A stretch of DNA of 64,000 nt from Kalaharituber pfeilii (GCA_015179045.1 WHUZ01000009.1:372001-436000), one strand, 5' to 3'; positions 1-9,460 are shown, counted from the stretch's first letter. Translations and numbers: made by a program. The notes: generated by a model from the sequence alone, not told the origin.

Positions 1-116
1 ATTTTTAGTACTTGGATACAATTTCATGATCGATGGAGGTTCACCATCAGTCCCGAACCGGATTACCACTCAGTACTGCGTTCGTCATAACCGTAAGGGA
101 ATTGCCCATGTGGTAC

Positions 117-149
117 ATCCAAACCTAGTCTCGTAACCAGATCCAAACC
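117..149 (+). mobile_element. 15-bp micro-element with 9-bp target duplication
   Basis: The 15-mer TAGTCTCGTAACCAG (126-140) is flanked by perfect 9-bp direct repeats ATCCAAACC at 117-125 and 141-149. The same 15-mer, in reverse orientation, sits at 22675-22689 between a different 9-bp repeat, and a 19-bp form sits at 62012-62030. Flanking direct repeats that differ from locus to locus while the insert is constant is the signature of a mobile insertion. I know of no named element of this size. Confidence 0.7.
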
Positions 150-907
150 ATGCTATCCTTTCTGTGCAACGAATTTGTGCAGTCTCGCACTAAGATAGTA
201 CTAGTCGATTACTTTATCTGGAAGTCTAGTTGCCAGGCATTCTTTCCTTCTTCGCGATCACCCTGGGTCGATCAATCCATTGCCACGGCTTCGTTATGCA
301 TTCTTACTACTCAAGGATCGGCATCAATACCGCATTCAAAGCCAAGCAAGGGGCGATTCAAAGGTAAGACAATGACGGATCAGATCCATTCTGCGGGCTT
401 ATCATTTATGTCGGCCAAATAGGAAAAAAGCAAGCTGTGGGCATCCGTATTTCGCTTATCGACCTTTTTCTTTTTTTTCTTCCCTATATCATTACCCGAC
501 ATGAACAACGTAGGACTAGCTTACCGCGCGCGTGTGTTTGTTCATATATCTTAGCACCGTGTCCGCAATTGAAACTCACCCATCTCTGCTATCTCCTGTT
601 GAAGTCCCCAACCTAGCCACGATAGCGTAGCAACAGACAAGAAAAATGGTGCTTGCTCTATGAGCGTGGGGCGCGCTGCACCTAATTCCACTACTCTACG
701 CACTGGGTCCTCTGCTGGGAGGTCGCTGGGCGAAGGAGGAAGTGAAGGCAGTATCAGGTAGTTGAATGAAGAAGATTACTGAGAGTGAGCGAGAGTTCTT
801 TGAGTGTATAGCAAGTGCAGAAATTAATATTAGAAAGACATAACTGTAGAAAGGTTGAAGGTAATGGAAAATGAGTATGAACAGATGAATAAACAGTGAA
901 TAGGAAG

Positions 908-960
908 GATGAAAGATGAAGACGAATATGAAAGATGAAAGATGAAAGATGAAGATGAAG
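908..960 (+). repeat. GATGAAA-type tandem repeat
   Basis: Purine-rich tandem units of GATGAAA and GATGAA are seen directly. This is simple-sequence DNA with no coding signal. Confidence 0.7.
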
Positions 961-1457
961 AACGTAGAAAACATGCCTTCCTTAGACCAGTTTGTGTAGC
1001 ATTACCATTTCAAAGCATCTCCCATGCCACTGGGCTTACCCCCACCATGTGTATGTTTGCCTATATCATCATACAACCCTCATGACCTGCGGCGTCTGAG
1101 CCCAGCGTCAGCACAGTAGTAGTAGCTAAGGCGCGCTGCCTACCACGGCTCCTACCAACCGAATACTCAGTACTGGAAGTGAGCTGGATGGTCATTTTAT
1201 TTAGGTTTCTAATTCTTCGGTTTTGGGTTCATCAATGGAAGCAAATAACGTGGGCGTTATCAATCAGTGATGCCTGTATCACGTTGGCATGGATGATTGC
1301 GGTAGATGGGATGGTGCTTCTTGTTCTTGAGCAGATCCAGTGAATCCAGTACGACAAGTTGGTAAAGAGGGCTCACGCTGTGGTGGTAATTATAGTACAG
1401 ATGGAAAGGATAAGGCTAAACGCGGGCTGGAACGCCACTTATTGGTAGGGCTATATG

Positions 1458-1505
1458 ATGATGCGTATACCTCGCCATAGCCCATCGGGCGGCACGCGAG
1501 TACTG

Positions 1506-1549
<44 letters not shown>

Positions 1550-1561
1550 ATGATGCGTATA
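1458..1561 (+). mobile_element. Ultra-short hairpin-poly(A) retroposon, subfamily 1
   Basis: The insert begins at 1470-1471 with CCTCGCCATAGCCC, folds as a hairpin (CTCGC pairing with GCGAG, inner GCCC with GGGC), continues to TACTGATATT and ends in 38 A residues (1511-1548). Perfect 12-bp direct repeats ATGATGCGTATA lie at 1458-1469 and 1550-1561. Poly(A) plus a target-site duplication indicates retroposition. The unit apart from its tail is only about 41 nt and starts exactly at the base of the hairpin. Confidence 0.85.
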
Positions 1562-1885
1562 TATGCTAAGGAAGCGAGCTCATATTTAGCAAGCGAGATG
1601 TGGATGTATAGGCTCAGATGGAAGGTGAAGGTGGTCTATACATTGATGTAGATAGGACTGTATGGGCACACAAGCAAGCAAGCAGAGACAGACATGGATA
1701 CGCAGATATAGATCAGACAGACCAGACATACCGCCCGTGAGACCTCCTTCCGCCAGCTCTAGATACCGGTACCCTGTGCAAGACAGTGGATGCTGTTGAG
1801 CCTTCATCACAACGCGGGGGAAGCCTGAGATGAAAATTGCATTAATAGGAATACACCCTCTTATAAAGTCTCAGATTCATAAAGC

Positions 1886-1932
1886 AAGTGATCTACCCAA
1901 AAAAAAAAAAAAGAAAAAAAAGAAAAGTGATC
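1886..1932 (+). mobile_element. Possible poly(A)-only retroposon remnant
   Basis: An A-rich tract preceded only by TACCC (1894-1924) is flanked by 8-bp direct repeats AAGTGATC at 1886-1893 and 1925-1932. This could be an extreme 5' truncation of the same poly(A) retroposons. The repeats are short and chance cannot be excluded. Confidence 0.4.
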
Positions 1933-2009
1933 CAACTTGGAGAGATGGCAGTTACGTTTAATATAGATTCATAACCTGGCATTTATGAAGTGAGTGTCAA
2001 TTCACCGCT

Positions 2010-2414
2010 ATGTACGAGATCATCCCATCACGAACGCACCTACATGCAAGCCCTCGTCTAACACGTAACGATTTATTCGTCGTTTCCTTCGTTGTGTCTG
2101 TGGGCACCGTCTCTATGCCTGCCTTAACTGTGCATTATGTTGTTATTTACAGGACATCCAAATTTAGCATGGGCTTCAAGGATGAAGTCAAAGAACTTGC
2201 AACGATGCTACTATGCAGCTGTGTGGAGATATGGATAGCAATGCTAGCATTTTGTCTACCTTCTGTCAGGGTCTTCTTGCGTGAGCACATTAGCCTTAGG
2301 TTGGCTCGAAGAGTCAGTGACTTGGTGCTGGGACTGCAGCTCACTGGGGACACATGGCGATGGATATATGTTCAGCGAGCGAAATGGAGGAATTGCAGTC
2401 TGATTATTATATAG
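2010..2414 (+). pseudogene. Fragment resembling a fungal rhodopsin-domain membrane protein
   Basis: The 134-codon open frame has two hydrophobic stretches (about residues 22-46 and 66-84). The passage around VEIWIAMLAFCLPSVRVFL resembles the sixth-seventh helix region (VEIW..M.A.CLP.) of fungal plasma-membrane proteins with the rhodopsin-like domain (Pfam Fung_rhodopsin). The N-terminal helices are absent upstream, where A-rich retroposon debris sits. The 3' end is cut by the hAT-like element starting at 2412. The sequence after that element (from 3704) resumes with the same nucleotides, AATTGCAG, seen just before it, so the gene was probably interrupted by the insertion. I infer a dead fragment; the family call rests on one motif region only. 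Confidence 0.4.
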
Positions 2415-2493
2415 TGAGCGGCACGAGCTAGCTCGAGCCGAGCTGGAGGGTGAGCTCGAGCCAGCTCGTCAAATAGAAGGTGAGTTCGAGCTT

Positions 2494-2575
2494 GATTACA
2501 TGATATTTTTTTTTTTTTTTTTTCACGTGACCCCGCTTGTAGCTGTTCGCCATGGCAGGGCGATTACATGATATT
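2494..2575 (-). mobile_element. Ultra-short hairpin-poly(A) retroposon, subfamily 2, nested in hAT
   Basis: Fourteen-bp direct repeats GATTACATGATATT lie at 2494-2507 and 2562-2575. Between them, on the minus strand, are CCCTGCCATGGCGAACAGC, CTACAAGCGGGGTCACGTG and then a poly(A) of about 16 nt. CCCTGC can pair with GCGGGG, giving a hairpin analogous to subfamily 1. The non-A part is about 38 nt. Its 5' end is at the hairpin base, like the copy at 10833-10929. Confidence 0.85.
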
Positions 2576-2580
2576 GATAA

Positions 2581-2775
2581 CTAATCTAAACTATCTACAG
2601 CTTCATACTCCTCGCCGCTATCCACTAAATTCAGTATTTCTTCTACATTTACTCCTGCTGCAAGTTCCTCCACTGCTTCCTTCAGCTCATCAACATTGAG
2701 CCAGGTCTTTAAGCACATAATAGCGCTCATAGTCTCACCTTCCATTCCGTTTCGGCGCTTGCCGAGAACTTCGCC
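2581..2775 (-). pseudogene. hAT transposase C-terminal (dimerisation) remnant
   Basis: Reading the minus strand, an open stretch ending at a TAG at 2583-2581 contains RRNGMEGETMSAIMCLKTWL followed by an acidic tail. This resembles the R.NRL...T..A..CL.SW motif of the hAT dimerisation domain. Upstream parts of the transposase are scattered in other frames (about 2833-3229), so it is inactive. The match is from memory of the motif, not a search. Confidence 0.5.
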
Positions 2776-3703
2776 TTTTCTAAACTTTGGGGTTGCAATA
2801 TTGGAGGAGCTCTAGAAATGATGCCTTTTCTGCTAGTTTGATTGGTGAATTTGTTGAGATAAGAAAGCGGCAAAGGAGTTCACGATACGTATTTCGGAAA
2901 AGCCCTCTGGTTTAGCTCGCTTTGTTGGAACCATCATCTCAAATGGTATTCGTCGCTTCAATTCTGTGGCGTTACTAGCTGACGTGAAAGTGGAACTGAT
3001 GCATGTGACTTCCGAAAATAGTGAAGTAACATGGATGTGGTTGTTGTACAGCTTTTGACTTGCCAAGTCTTGAAACAATGCACACATATAAAATTTCGTG
3101 CTCATTATCTGATATCTTTCGCCGCAAAATCATACATCTTTCATACAAGTAACTATGATGATGAGAGTTCAAAACAGTATGCTGATCTTTAACTGAAGTA
3201 TCGGCCAGCCAGGCTGGCAAGAAAGGCATTATAAATTGATATAGAATTGGTTGTCATATTGATAAATTGTTAATGTAGTATAAGGAACAAGAATCTTGAA
3301 GTGTAGTATGAGGATTAAGGGTCTCGAAGCGTAGTATGAGTCTCGAAGTCTTGATATTGGGTAGTAGTAAAGAGAAAAGAATTTCAAGAGGATAGAGAGA
3401 ATAGAGAGGCCTAATATACACTCTTAAAATGTGCAACTTATCTTCTAAAGACCCTGAGAGATATTAAACATAAAAGACTTGATATAGGTCTATGTAATCG
3501 AACCACTTTTGATATTTATAGAAGTTGTTGGCAGGTCGGAATGAGCTCCGAATCTAATTTATTACCATGTTAGGTATTTACAGTTTATGAAACCCTGCGC
3601 TGGCTAAGCATTTTAGCGAGCTGTCAAGAGAAACACTAGCGTGATCTTGGCTGTCTCAAGCTCGAGCCAGGGCTCGAGCTGGCTCGGCTCGTGCCGCTCA
3701 CTA

Positions 3704-4210
3704 ATTGCAGACTAGCAATACGACAAGTCCCACGAGCCGGAGTCATGGAAACCGGCAAGCTACAGCAGTGTGGTTTCGAGCTTGGCCGAAATACATCAAG
3801 GTTAGAACTGTGACAGTCTGTGCAATCCACGGTTGCGAGTCCAAAATCTAGTAAGACTGCTACAGATAATGATAGACAAACTGCAGGCTCGGGTGGAGGG
3901 ATAGAGATGAGGAGCAATAGCAGTCTAAAGTCACCAGGGTCGACATTCTTGCCCAGCCGACGGGATGCCCTCGTGGGGTGCCGTTTTATATGTACTCGAT
4001 GGAGGGATTTGGAAATACTAAGCTGGGAGGCGACGGCGACGGATTGGGAAGAGGGGAGTGGGATTATCCTCGGCCGTCGTATCTCAGGTGATGACATTAC
4101 ACCCACTGGATGTTATATATATGAGTTTATATTTGCATTTGTTTTATTATTTTACTTGTTATGTAATATTATTTTTCCTTTCTGCGACATCTTATTCCTG
4201 GGTGGTCAAT
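3704..4210 (+). other. Possible 3' remainder of the interrupted rhodopsin-like gene
   Basis: After the hAT right end, open frames run in two registers. One at 3820-4212 is Ser/Gly-rich (about AGSGGGIEMRSNSSLKSPGS). Another ends GRGEWDYPRPSYLR at about 4086-4090. This could be a frameshifted cytosolic tail of the membrane protein fragment at 2010-2414. I cannot establish that; no start codon or splice structure is convincing. Confidence 0.2.
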
Positions 4211-4483
4211 AAGAGCTAACACGTTCACGGAGGAGAACTGGAAACGGAGGGCGGAGAATGGAGAAGAGTGGGATGAGCTAGAGAGATTCTTCTCCGAGAT
4301 CAGGTGGTAGGGGGTAGGGGGAGGGGAGAGGCCGGCGAGAAGGTCATGTAGTTAGATTTCTTTTTCTCAGCCTGTCTCCGAGCTATGAGGGCTTGCCCAG
4401 GGACCCTGCCATGGCTTCGTGCTGTAAGCGGGATTATGTGATTTAAATTATAAAAAAAAAAAAAAAAAAAAAAGAGCTAACAC
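4211..4483 (+). mobile_element. 5'-truncated LINE-like copy, subfamily 2 (249 bp)
   Basis: Twelve-bp direct repeats AAGAGCTAACAC lie at 4211-4222 and 4472-4483. The 249-bp insert is open from its first codon to a TAG at 4308-4310 (28 residues, with ENWKRRAENGEEWDELERFF). About 120 nt of untranslated sequence follows, then the subfamily 2 hairpin (from CCCTGCCATGG at about 4404) and a poly(A) of about 20 nt. An open C-terminus, UTR, hairpin and poly(A) is the layout of a 5'-truncated non-LTR retrotransposon. It shows that the ultra-short copies are the 3' tip of a longer element or hitch-hikers on it. Confidence 0.75.
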
Positions 4484-4841
4484 ATTGGAGGAAAGCTATG
4501 GTGTAGCCACCTACAAACGACAACAGAACATATAGGAAAGATAAGTGCAAATTAATCTCCTCCGCTCTCCCCATCGCAAAGCCTCCACCACCACCTCCAC
4601 GAACTCCTTGAGCCTGTCCACCTCTCCTCCCTTCGTTATATAGGACAAAAGCTAATGATATACTCGGGAGCGACCAGGAAACAAGCACTGCATCAACCGC
4701 CTGAAGAACCTCAAGACGGCAAGCAAGGGCACCAAATTGAAGCAGTCGACGTGCCAGGATTGCTCAATAACAACAGTAAGTAGTCACTGCTTTAAGCTGT
4801 CTTGCGCAGGCCGATGACGTGATGAGCCTTGGCGTGTAGTT

Positions 4842-4921
4842 GGACTCTCCAGGTCTTTTTTTTTTTTTTTTTTTATGTCACATGACCCCGCGTGCAGCTG
4901 TTCGGCAGGACTCTCCAGGTC
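4842..4921 (-). mobile_element. Ultra-short hairpin-poly(A) retroposon, subfamily 2
   Basis: Fourteen-bp direct repeats GGACTCTCCAGGTC lie at 4842-4855 and 4908-4921. The insert on the minus strand is TGCCGAACAGCTGCACGCGG, GGTCATGTGACAT and a poly(A) of about 18 nt. It begins inside the hairpin, so the left half-stem is partly lost. The non-A part is about 33 nt. Confidence 0.85.
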
Positions 4922-5013
4922 CATTTTTTTTTTTTTTTTTTTATTTCATTTACTCGCATGCCGCCTGGAAGGCTATGGCGAGGGTTTAAGTAAAAAAGGA
5001 TCCAGGTCCATTT
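4914..5013 (-). mobile_element. Subfamily 1 retroposon inserted beside the previous copy
   Basis: Direct repeats TCCAGGTCCAT at 4914-4924 and 5001-5011 (extending into T residues) flank a minus-strand insert. The insert has about 18 nt of upstream sequence, the subfamily 1 hairpin CTCGCCATAGCC...GGCGGCATGCGAG and a poly(A). Its target site overlaps the right-hand target duplication of the copy at 4842-4921, so this copy inserted later. Confidence 0.8.
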
Positions 5014-5526
5014 ATATAGGTTTGCATATTGTTCCAATTTTTTAGCACATTTTTTGATTTTTTCGCAATCTTTTGAGTTCAGCTCGAATTGCAAGGTACA
5101 GAGCGGTCGCTTGGTCGCATGTCTCACACGACCTATGGGATACTGAGTGGGGCCGCTGGTGAGCAAAGGTACTCAGTGATTAGCCATATCTACAGTACTT
5201 GCTGCGCGATATGTAGATTATGCAGCACACGCCTCTTTCTTTCTTGCCATTCTGCCATCCTGCTGCCTTATTATATCATGCCTAAAGGATATACATGATT
5301 ATATTGTCTGTTTGATTGTGCCGCTGCCTTGCTAGAGTGACAGTCCGCCGAGTCTCTGATCCGACAGTCCTCTCGTACATGTAGTTGTAGTATCGCTGCA
5401 TACTTGCTGCCTGTGCACATCACCATCATCATTACTGTTGAGTAGTGCAAGCTGATGCTAAAAATAAGCTGAACTGTCGTCAGGTTCAGCTGTACTGTCG
5501 TCACACTGTCGCTGTACTAGTACAGC

Positions 5527-5775
5527 TGACTTTACCCGCTTTTTTTTTTTTTTTTTTTTTTATATCATCACTCGCGTGCCGCCCTCGGGGCTATGGCGAG
5601 ATTAGTTACATGAGATTAGATACATATGAAGGTAGAAGAAAAGGAATAAGAAAAGATCCTGTGTGTCTCCTATGCCCCTGCCCACTCCAAGATGTCTCTT
5701 AGTGGGTCTGTGTCCTTGCTCTTCGGAGGAGTGACCAAGTCTTGCATGCCTCCTGGCCACTTTGACTTTACCCGC
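5527..5775 (-). mobile_element. 5'-truncated LINE-like copy, subfamily 1 (223 bp)
   Basis: Thirteen-bp direct repeats TGACTTTACCCGC lie at 5527-5539 and 5763-5775. On the minus strand the insert is open from its first base to a TAG at 5672-5670 (30 residues, ending DPLRDILEWAGA). About 110 nt of UTR follows, with the subfamily 1 hairpin and a poly(A) of about 20 nt at 5540-5560. This shows that subfamily 1 also derives from an ORF-bearing poly(A) element, probably a LINE. Confidence 0.75.
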
Positions 5776-5790
5776 ATGCATGTCCCAACT

Positions 5791-5909
5791 CAGCTACTAT
5801 GTTTTTTTTGTTTTTTTTGTTTTGTTTTTTAGTATCATTACTTGTATGCCGCCCTAAGACAAAGTAGCATAAACCGATGTCAGAAATGCAGCTCGCTTCA
5901 GCTCCTATG
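5791..5909 (-). mobile_element. Decayed subfamily 1 retroposon
   Basis: An interrupted T tract (5802-5830) is followed by AGTATCATTACTTGTATGCC and GCCCTAAG, the right half of the subfamily 1 hairpin on the minus strand. CAGCTACTATG at 5791-5801 and CAGCTCCTATG at 5899-5909 (10 of 11 identical) may be the eroded target duplication. Confidence 0.5.
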
Positions 5910-5961
5910 ATATGGCAAACCCATACTCATGACAACGTGATAGAATTCTCTATTTCCCTTG

Positions 5962-5969
5962 TATATAAA
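5962..5969 (+). promoter_or_regulatory. TATA box of the epimerase gene
   Basis: TATATAAA lies 64 nt upstream of the ATG at 6033, followed by a pyrimidine-rich leader and an A/C-rich context (CACAACACACATG). Position and context suit a fungal core promoter. Confidence 0.55.
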
Positions 5970-6032
5970 CTGTCTCTTTAGTCTGTTATATTCGACATTA
6001 ATCAATTCATCAATCTATTTACCACAACACAC

Positions 6033-7052
6033 ATGTCGACGATTCTGGTGACAGGCGGTGCCGGGTTTATCGGCTCGCATACGGTCGAGGCGCTACTCAA
6101 GCTGGGAAAGACCGTCGTCGTAGTGGATAACATGAACGATGCCTATGACACGCGCCAGAAATGGGACAACATTCAGCTCTTACAAGATGTTTGCCAGCGC
6201 CAAGCGGCCAGTGTACTACACTTTCATCATGTGGACATTTGTGACATGGCCGCTATAGACGCTCTCATGAAGCAGTATCGCCCTGACATTATCTGCCACC
6301 TGGCGGCTCGTGCTGGCGTACGCCCATCCATCCAAGACCCAGGAATTTATATTCATGCCAACGTGCAGTGTACATTGGTGATGCTACAGCTGGCGGTGAC
6401 GCACCGCGTGCAAAACTTTGTCTATGCCTCATCGAGCTCTGTCTATGGCAATATCCAGCCTGCTGACGCAGATGGCTTTCGCGAGGACCAAGTGACCGAC
6501 CGGCCTGTATCGCCATATGCTGCCACGAAAAAGGCGACCGAGCTGCTTGCGCATACGTACCACGCCCTCTATGGCTTGCCCTGCAGCGGCTTGCGGTTCT
6601 TTACTGTCTATGGCCCTCGTGGCCGGCCAGATATGGCGCCTTTTCAATTCACCGACAGAATCTACCATGGCTTGCCCATATATCAGTATGGCGACGGGAC
6701 CTCCCAACGCGACTATACATTTATCGACGACATTGTGGAAGGCATCTTGCTAGCCATGTTCTCGCCAAGGCCGTTTGAGATTTACAACCTCGGGCGTGGG
6801 CAGCCTGTTCTTCTGGAACAGCTGATTGCGTGCATCGAACGCGGATTCGGCAAGCAGGCAAAAAGAGTAATTGCGGACAAGCAGCTGGGGGATGTCGATT
6901 TTACCCTGGCCAACATCACCAAGGCCAAGAATCTTCTGGGATACTGCCCACGCGTTACACTGGAGCAGGGGATGAAAGCATTCATGTCATGGTACCTAGC
7001 CTCTCAGTATAAGAATGAGCGTGCCGCCTTGGATGACCCAAGAGGAAGATAA
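6033..7052 (+). CDS. UDP-glucuronate 4-epimerase-type sugar-nucleotide epimerase
   Basis: A 339-aa intronless gene of the extended short-chain dehydrogenase/reductase (NAD-dependent epimerase/dehydratase) superfamily. Visible motifs are the NAD-binding GGAGFIG (residues 8-14), LAARAGVRPSI (90-100), SSSSVYG with the catalytic Ser/Thr region (133-139), YAATK with catalytic Tyr162 and Lys166, and FFTVYGPRGRPDMAPF (189-204). LAA.AGVR and TVYGP.GRPDMA are typical of enzymes that interconvert UDP-glucuronate and UDP-galacturonate. No signal peptide is present, so it should be cytosolic, supplying sugar nucleotides for wall or capsule-like glycans. Full-length with an intact active site. No introns, richer G+C than the surroundings and an all-transposon neighbourhood suggest horizontal acquisition, perhaps bacterial; this is inference. 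A TATA box sits at 5962-5969. A related decarboxylase or UDP-glucose epimerase is possible but less likely. Confidence 0.85.
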   Translation: MSTILVTGGAGFIGSHTVEALLKLGKTVVVVDNMNDAYDTRQKWDNIQLLQDVCQRQAASVLHFHHVDICDMAAIDALMKQYRPDIICHLAARAGVRPSIQDPGIYIHANVQCTLVMLQLAVTHRVQNFVYASSSSVYGNIQPADADGFREDQVTDRPVSPYAATKKATELLAHTYHALYGLPCSGLRFFTVYGPRGRPDMAPFQFTDRIYHGLPIYQYGDGTSQRDYTFIDDIVEGILLAMFSPRPFEIYNLGRGQPVLLEQLIACIERGFGKQAKRVIADKQLGDVDFTLANITKAKNLLGYCPRVTLEQGMKAFMSWYLASQYKNERAALDDPRGR

Positions 7053-7404
7053 CCATCTCCGTCACCCATCATAGATTATGGTGTTGTAAGTATAGTGAGT
7101 ATAGCTTCCGGTGATAAGTAACCTTACTCAATGATTAGTTGTAACTTGTTTGCTGTACAGTACGGATATATGTACTCGATTACTGAACGGAGTCTGGACT
7201 GTCTGTGCTGTGAATCGAGAAGAGGAGACAACACATATCTGAACTCGATGCGTGGTATGGAGGGAAAGGTGGCCGGAGGGCTGGAGGTAATAAAGAACCG
7301 TCTGGTGAAGCTCACGAGATGGGTGGAGGGATGGGGGGTTTGTATTCGCTTCCATTGTTGATTGTATCTCCTTTGTTTTTATTGTTATTGTTCATAGTTT
7401 TTTC

Positions 7405-7466
7405 CTTTGTACTTAATCTCGTCATAGCCAACAGGGCGGTATACGAGTAGTGATTAAAAAGAAAAG
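7405..7466 (+). mobile_element. Decayed subfamily 1 hairpin-poly(A) retroposon
   Basis: CTTAATCTCGTCATAGCC, then CAGGGCGGTATACGAG, TAGTGATT and an A-rich tail match the subfamily 1 3' end with several substitutions that weaken the hairpin stem. No target duplication was recognised. It lies about 350 bp downstream of the epimerase gene. Confidence 0.6.
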
Positions 7467-8515
7467 TATGAAATAGAGAACATACATTATCAATGCTGGA
7501 CAGAGTTTCATCTTGCTGGGATGAAGGTTGATATTCATGGACTTGGTTTTCCACGATAAACCTCCTGGTACTGTATGTGAATTGACTGTAGGGGGGTCGA
7601 GAGGGTGAAGTAGCGACATATGCAGTAAGTGAGTTAGCCTTCATACGAGAATTTTATTAACGGATCTGGTACTCAGGTATCCGATTTTTACATTCTTGGC
7701 GGATACTGGCCTTGGCAGACTCGGGACTGCCATATGCAGGGTGCCAGAGGCTAGCACCGGTGGAAACCACATACTTTCCTCATAACTTGTACTGCACCCA
7801 CTTCGACGAAGCTCCATAAAGCCAGACCCGGATACTAGCTACCTGCTAGTGAACGTGCATGCTTGTCTCATTGCCAGTACTCTACCACAATGAGGCCGAG
7901 TGTGAGGTAGAAACCGTGGACTGATGAAGGCACCGCAATTCAAGAGCACTGCCAACTGGCCAGCCCGACGAAGCCGCTTCATCCATTCTAACCATCACAC
8001 GGCAGCAGGTATTGTCCTCTGTTAAGGTCTTAGGATGACCTCGACTACCAAATCCTGTGCCGCGTGGGCCGTCTCACAATCCTGTGTCTGCGAAGGTTGC
8101 GCAACAGAAGGCACTGGCCGCTGCATCGGTGCCCAGAGCAGAAGAGAGGGAAGGCTGCCGCAGGCTAGGGCAAGCGTGGCTTGTAACGTAGCTGAAGTCG
8201 TAAGAACACGGTCAGTCGCGCCTAGAGTAGGTAGAGCCCTGTTCACGTGGCCAGATTATTATTTTCGGCCTTCGCGGCCGTAGAAGAGCCCGGATTAGCT
8301 AATCTGGCTTCAAGTGGGCCAATGTTCCCTGGCGGCCGTGCGAACAGCTCGAGGCCCTGTGTAGTGACTATGTCAATGTGAGAACTGCAGAGAAAAACGG
8401 CAGCTTATCCTCTCTGCAATGTCTTCCAAGTTCTTAGAGCGGTGTACGATCACGCTCCATCCGTTCAATTCAAATCATTTCTATAATGTATTTCAACCAG
8501 GAGTGAGTTCGAAGC
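7467..8515. other. Gene-less stretch
   Basis: Only short overlapping frames on both strands; no motif, repeat or RNA structure was recognised. Confidence 0.4.
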
Positions 8516-8610
8516 TTTTTTCTTTTTCTTTTTTTTTTTTGGGAGGGGGGGGAGGGGGGGGAAGGAGAGTCACGTAACGCCGCATACAGGCTATCAGCTA
8601 TGGCAGGGAC
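8516..8610 (-). mobile_element. Decayed subfamily 2 hairpin-poly(A) retroposon
   Basis: A T-rich tract and a G-rich tract are followed by AGTCACGTAACGCCGCATAC and GCTATGGCAGGGACCC. On the minus strand this reads as the subfamily 2 hairpin CCCTGCCATAGC...GCGGCGTTACGTGACT and a degenerate A-rich tail. No target duplication was found. An interposed oligo-G/C run between hairpin and tail is unlike the other copies. Confidence 0.55.
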
Positions 8611-9460
8611 CCGGATACCCTGATCAGGCAAATGTGTTTGCCGACACTGTGCTTTCGTGGCTAGTTCTCTGGAAAGACTAGAAAATGTGTTAGAGAGCAA
8701 AGCCGTAGAGCAATTGCAACAAGCGTCGTTGATGGATGCGACTTCCAGCTTGGCAGTTCAGACATTATGGGGAAGGCGATAGAATGGGTAGGTACATGCA
8801 AAGGCAAAGAGGATGAGGTTAGAGTTAGAAACGTGTCACTTTGGCAGAAAATGTTCTAGTCGATTTGGCAAACCGAAGTACAGGTATTTACTTGCCCCTA
8901 ATAAACCAATTTATAAAGCAGTGTTCAATTAGCAAGGCCAAAACAGGTGACAGCGATGAGGGAAGTAGACTGTCCCAGACACTCTGACCAAACTACGTGC
9001 AAGGTCATACGTATGGTTTGGGCTGAAATTTTTTTTGGATGATACCAATATTTTAGAGGGCGAGGGCCTCTTTCACTACAGAGAGCTTGTCTTCAAGTTA
9101 ATAGAGTCGTTTCTTGCAATGGCTTGGGCTCTTGCTGCGACGTTCTGAGGCTATTCACGACCTCGTCCGAATACTCAATAAGCCCGTAACGTTTTTGAAG
9201 GTCTCAAAGGAAAATCATCTGAGAGGGCTCAATAGTGGAGCTACTTATGGTTACATCCATAACATGCACATATTTTATCGTTCTTCGGATAATCAAGTTG
9301 CTAACACCGTTCTACATCCTCATAGAACGTATATCTGACTGTAAATTGCTAAAGCATCGATTTTTCAAGATTTCCGGGCGAGGGGTTAGTCCCGGGGACG
9401 GACGCGCGATGGATTTACTTCTATTTTTTCGTACTTGTACTTTGTTTTGATGTAACTAGA
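8611..9460. other. Gene-less stretch
   Basis: Two overlapping plus-strand frames (9114-9450) show no family resemblance. The part leading into the retroposon at 9461 may be its 5' extension. Confidence 0.35.

Larger units (their letters stand above)
1..1457. other. Gene-less, transposon-flanked stretch
   Basis: No convincing coding region was found here on either strand; the open frames are short and show no family motif. It contains a micro-insertion at 117-149 and a short purine-rich tandem repeat near 908-960, both listed separately. Confidence 0.5.
2412..3703. mobile_element. Degraded hAT-like DNA transposon, 1.3 kb
   Basis: Exact 17-bp terminal inverted repeats TAGTGAGCGGCACGAGC lie at 2412-2428 and 3687-3703. 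The TAG.G start fits hAT termini. Both subterminal zones are rich in GAGCTCG/CGAGCC motifs. The interior carries a minus-strand remnant resembling a hAT C-terminal dimerisation region (2581-2775). AATTGCAG occurs just before the left end (near 2390) and at the right end (from 3703), but a clean 8-bp duplication adjoining both termini is not visible. A short retroposon (2494-2575) is nested inside. Confidence 0.65.
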
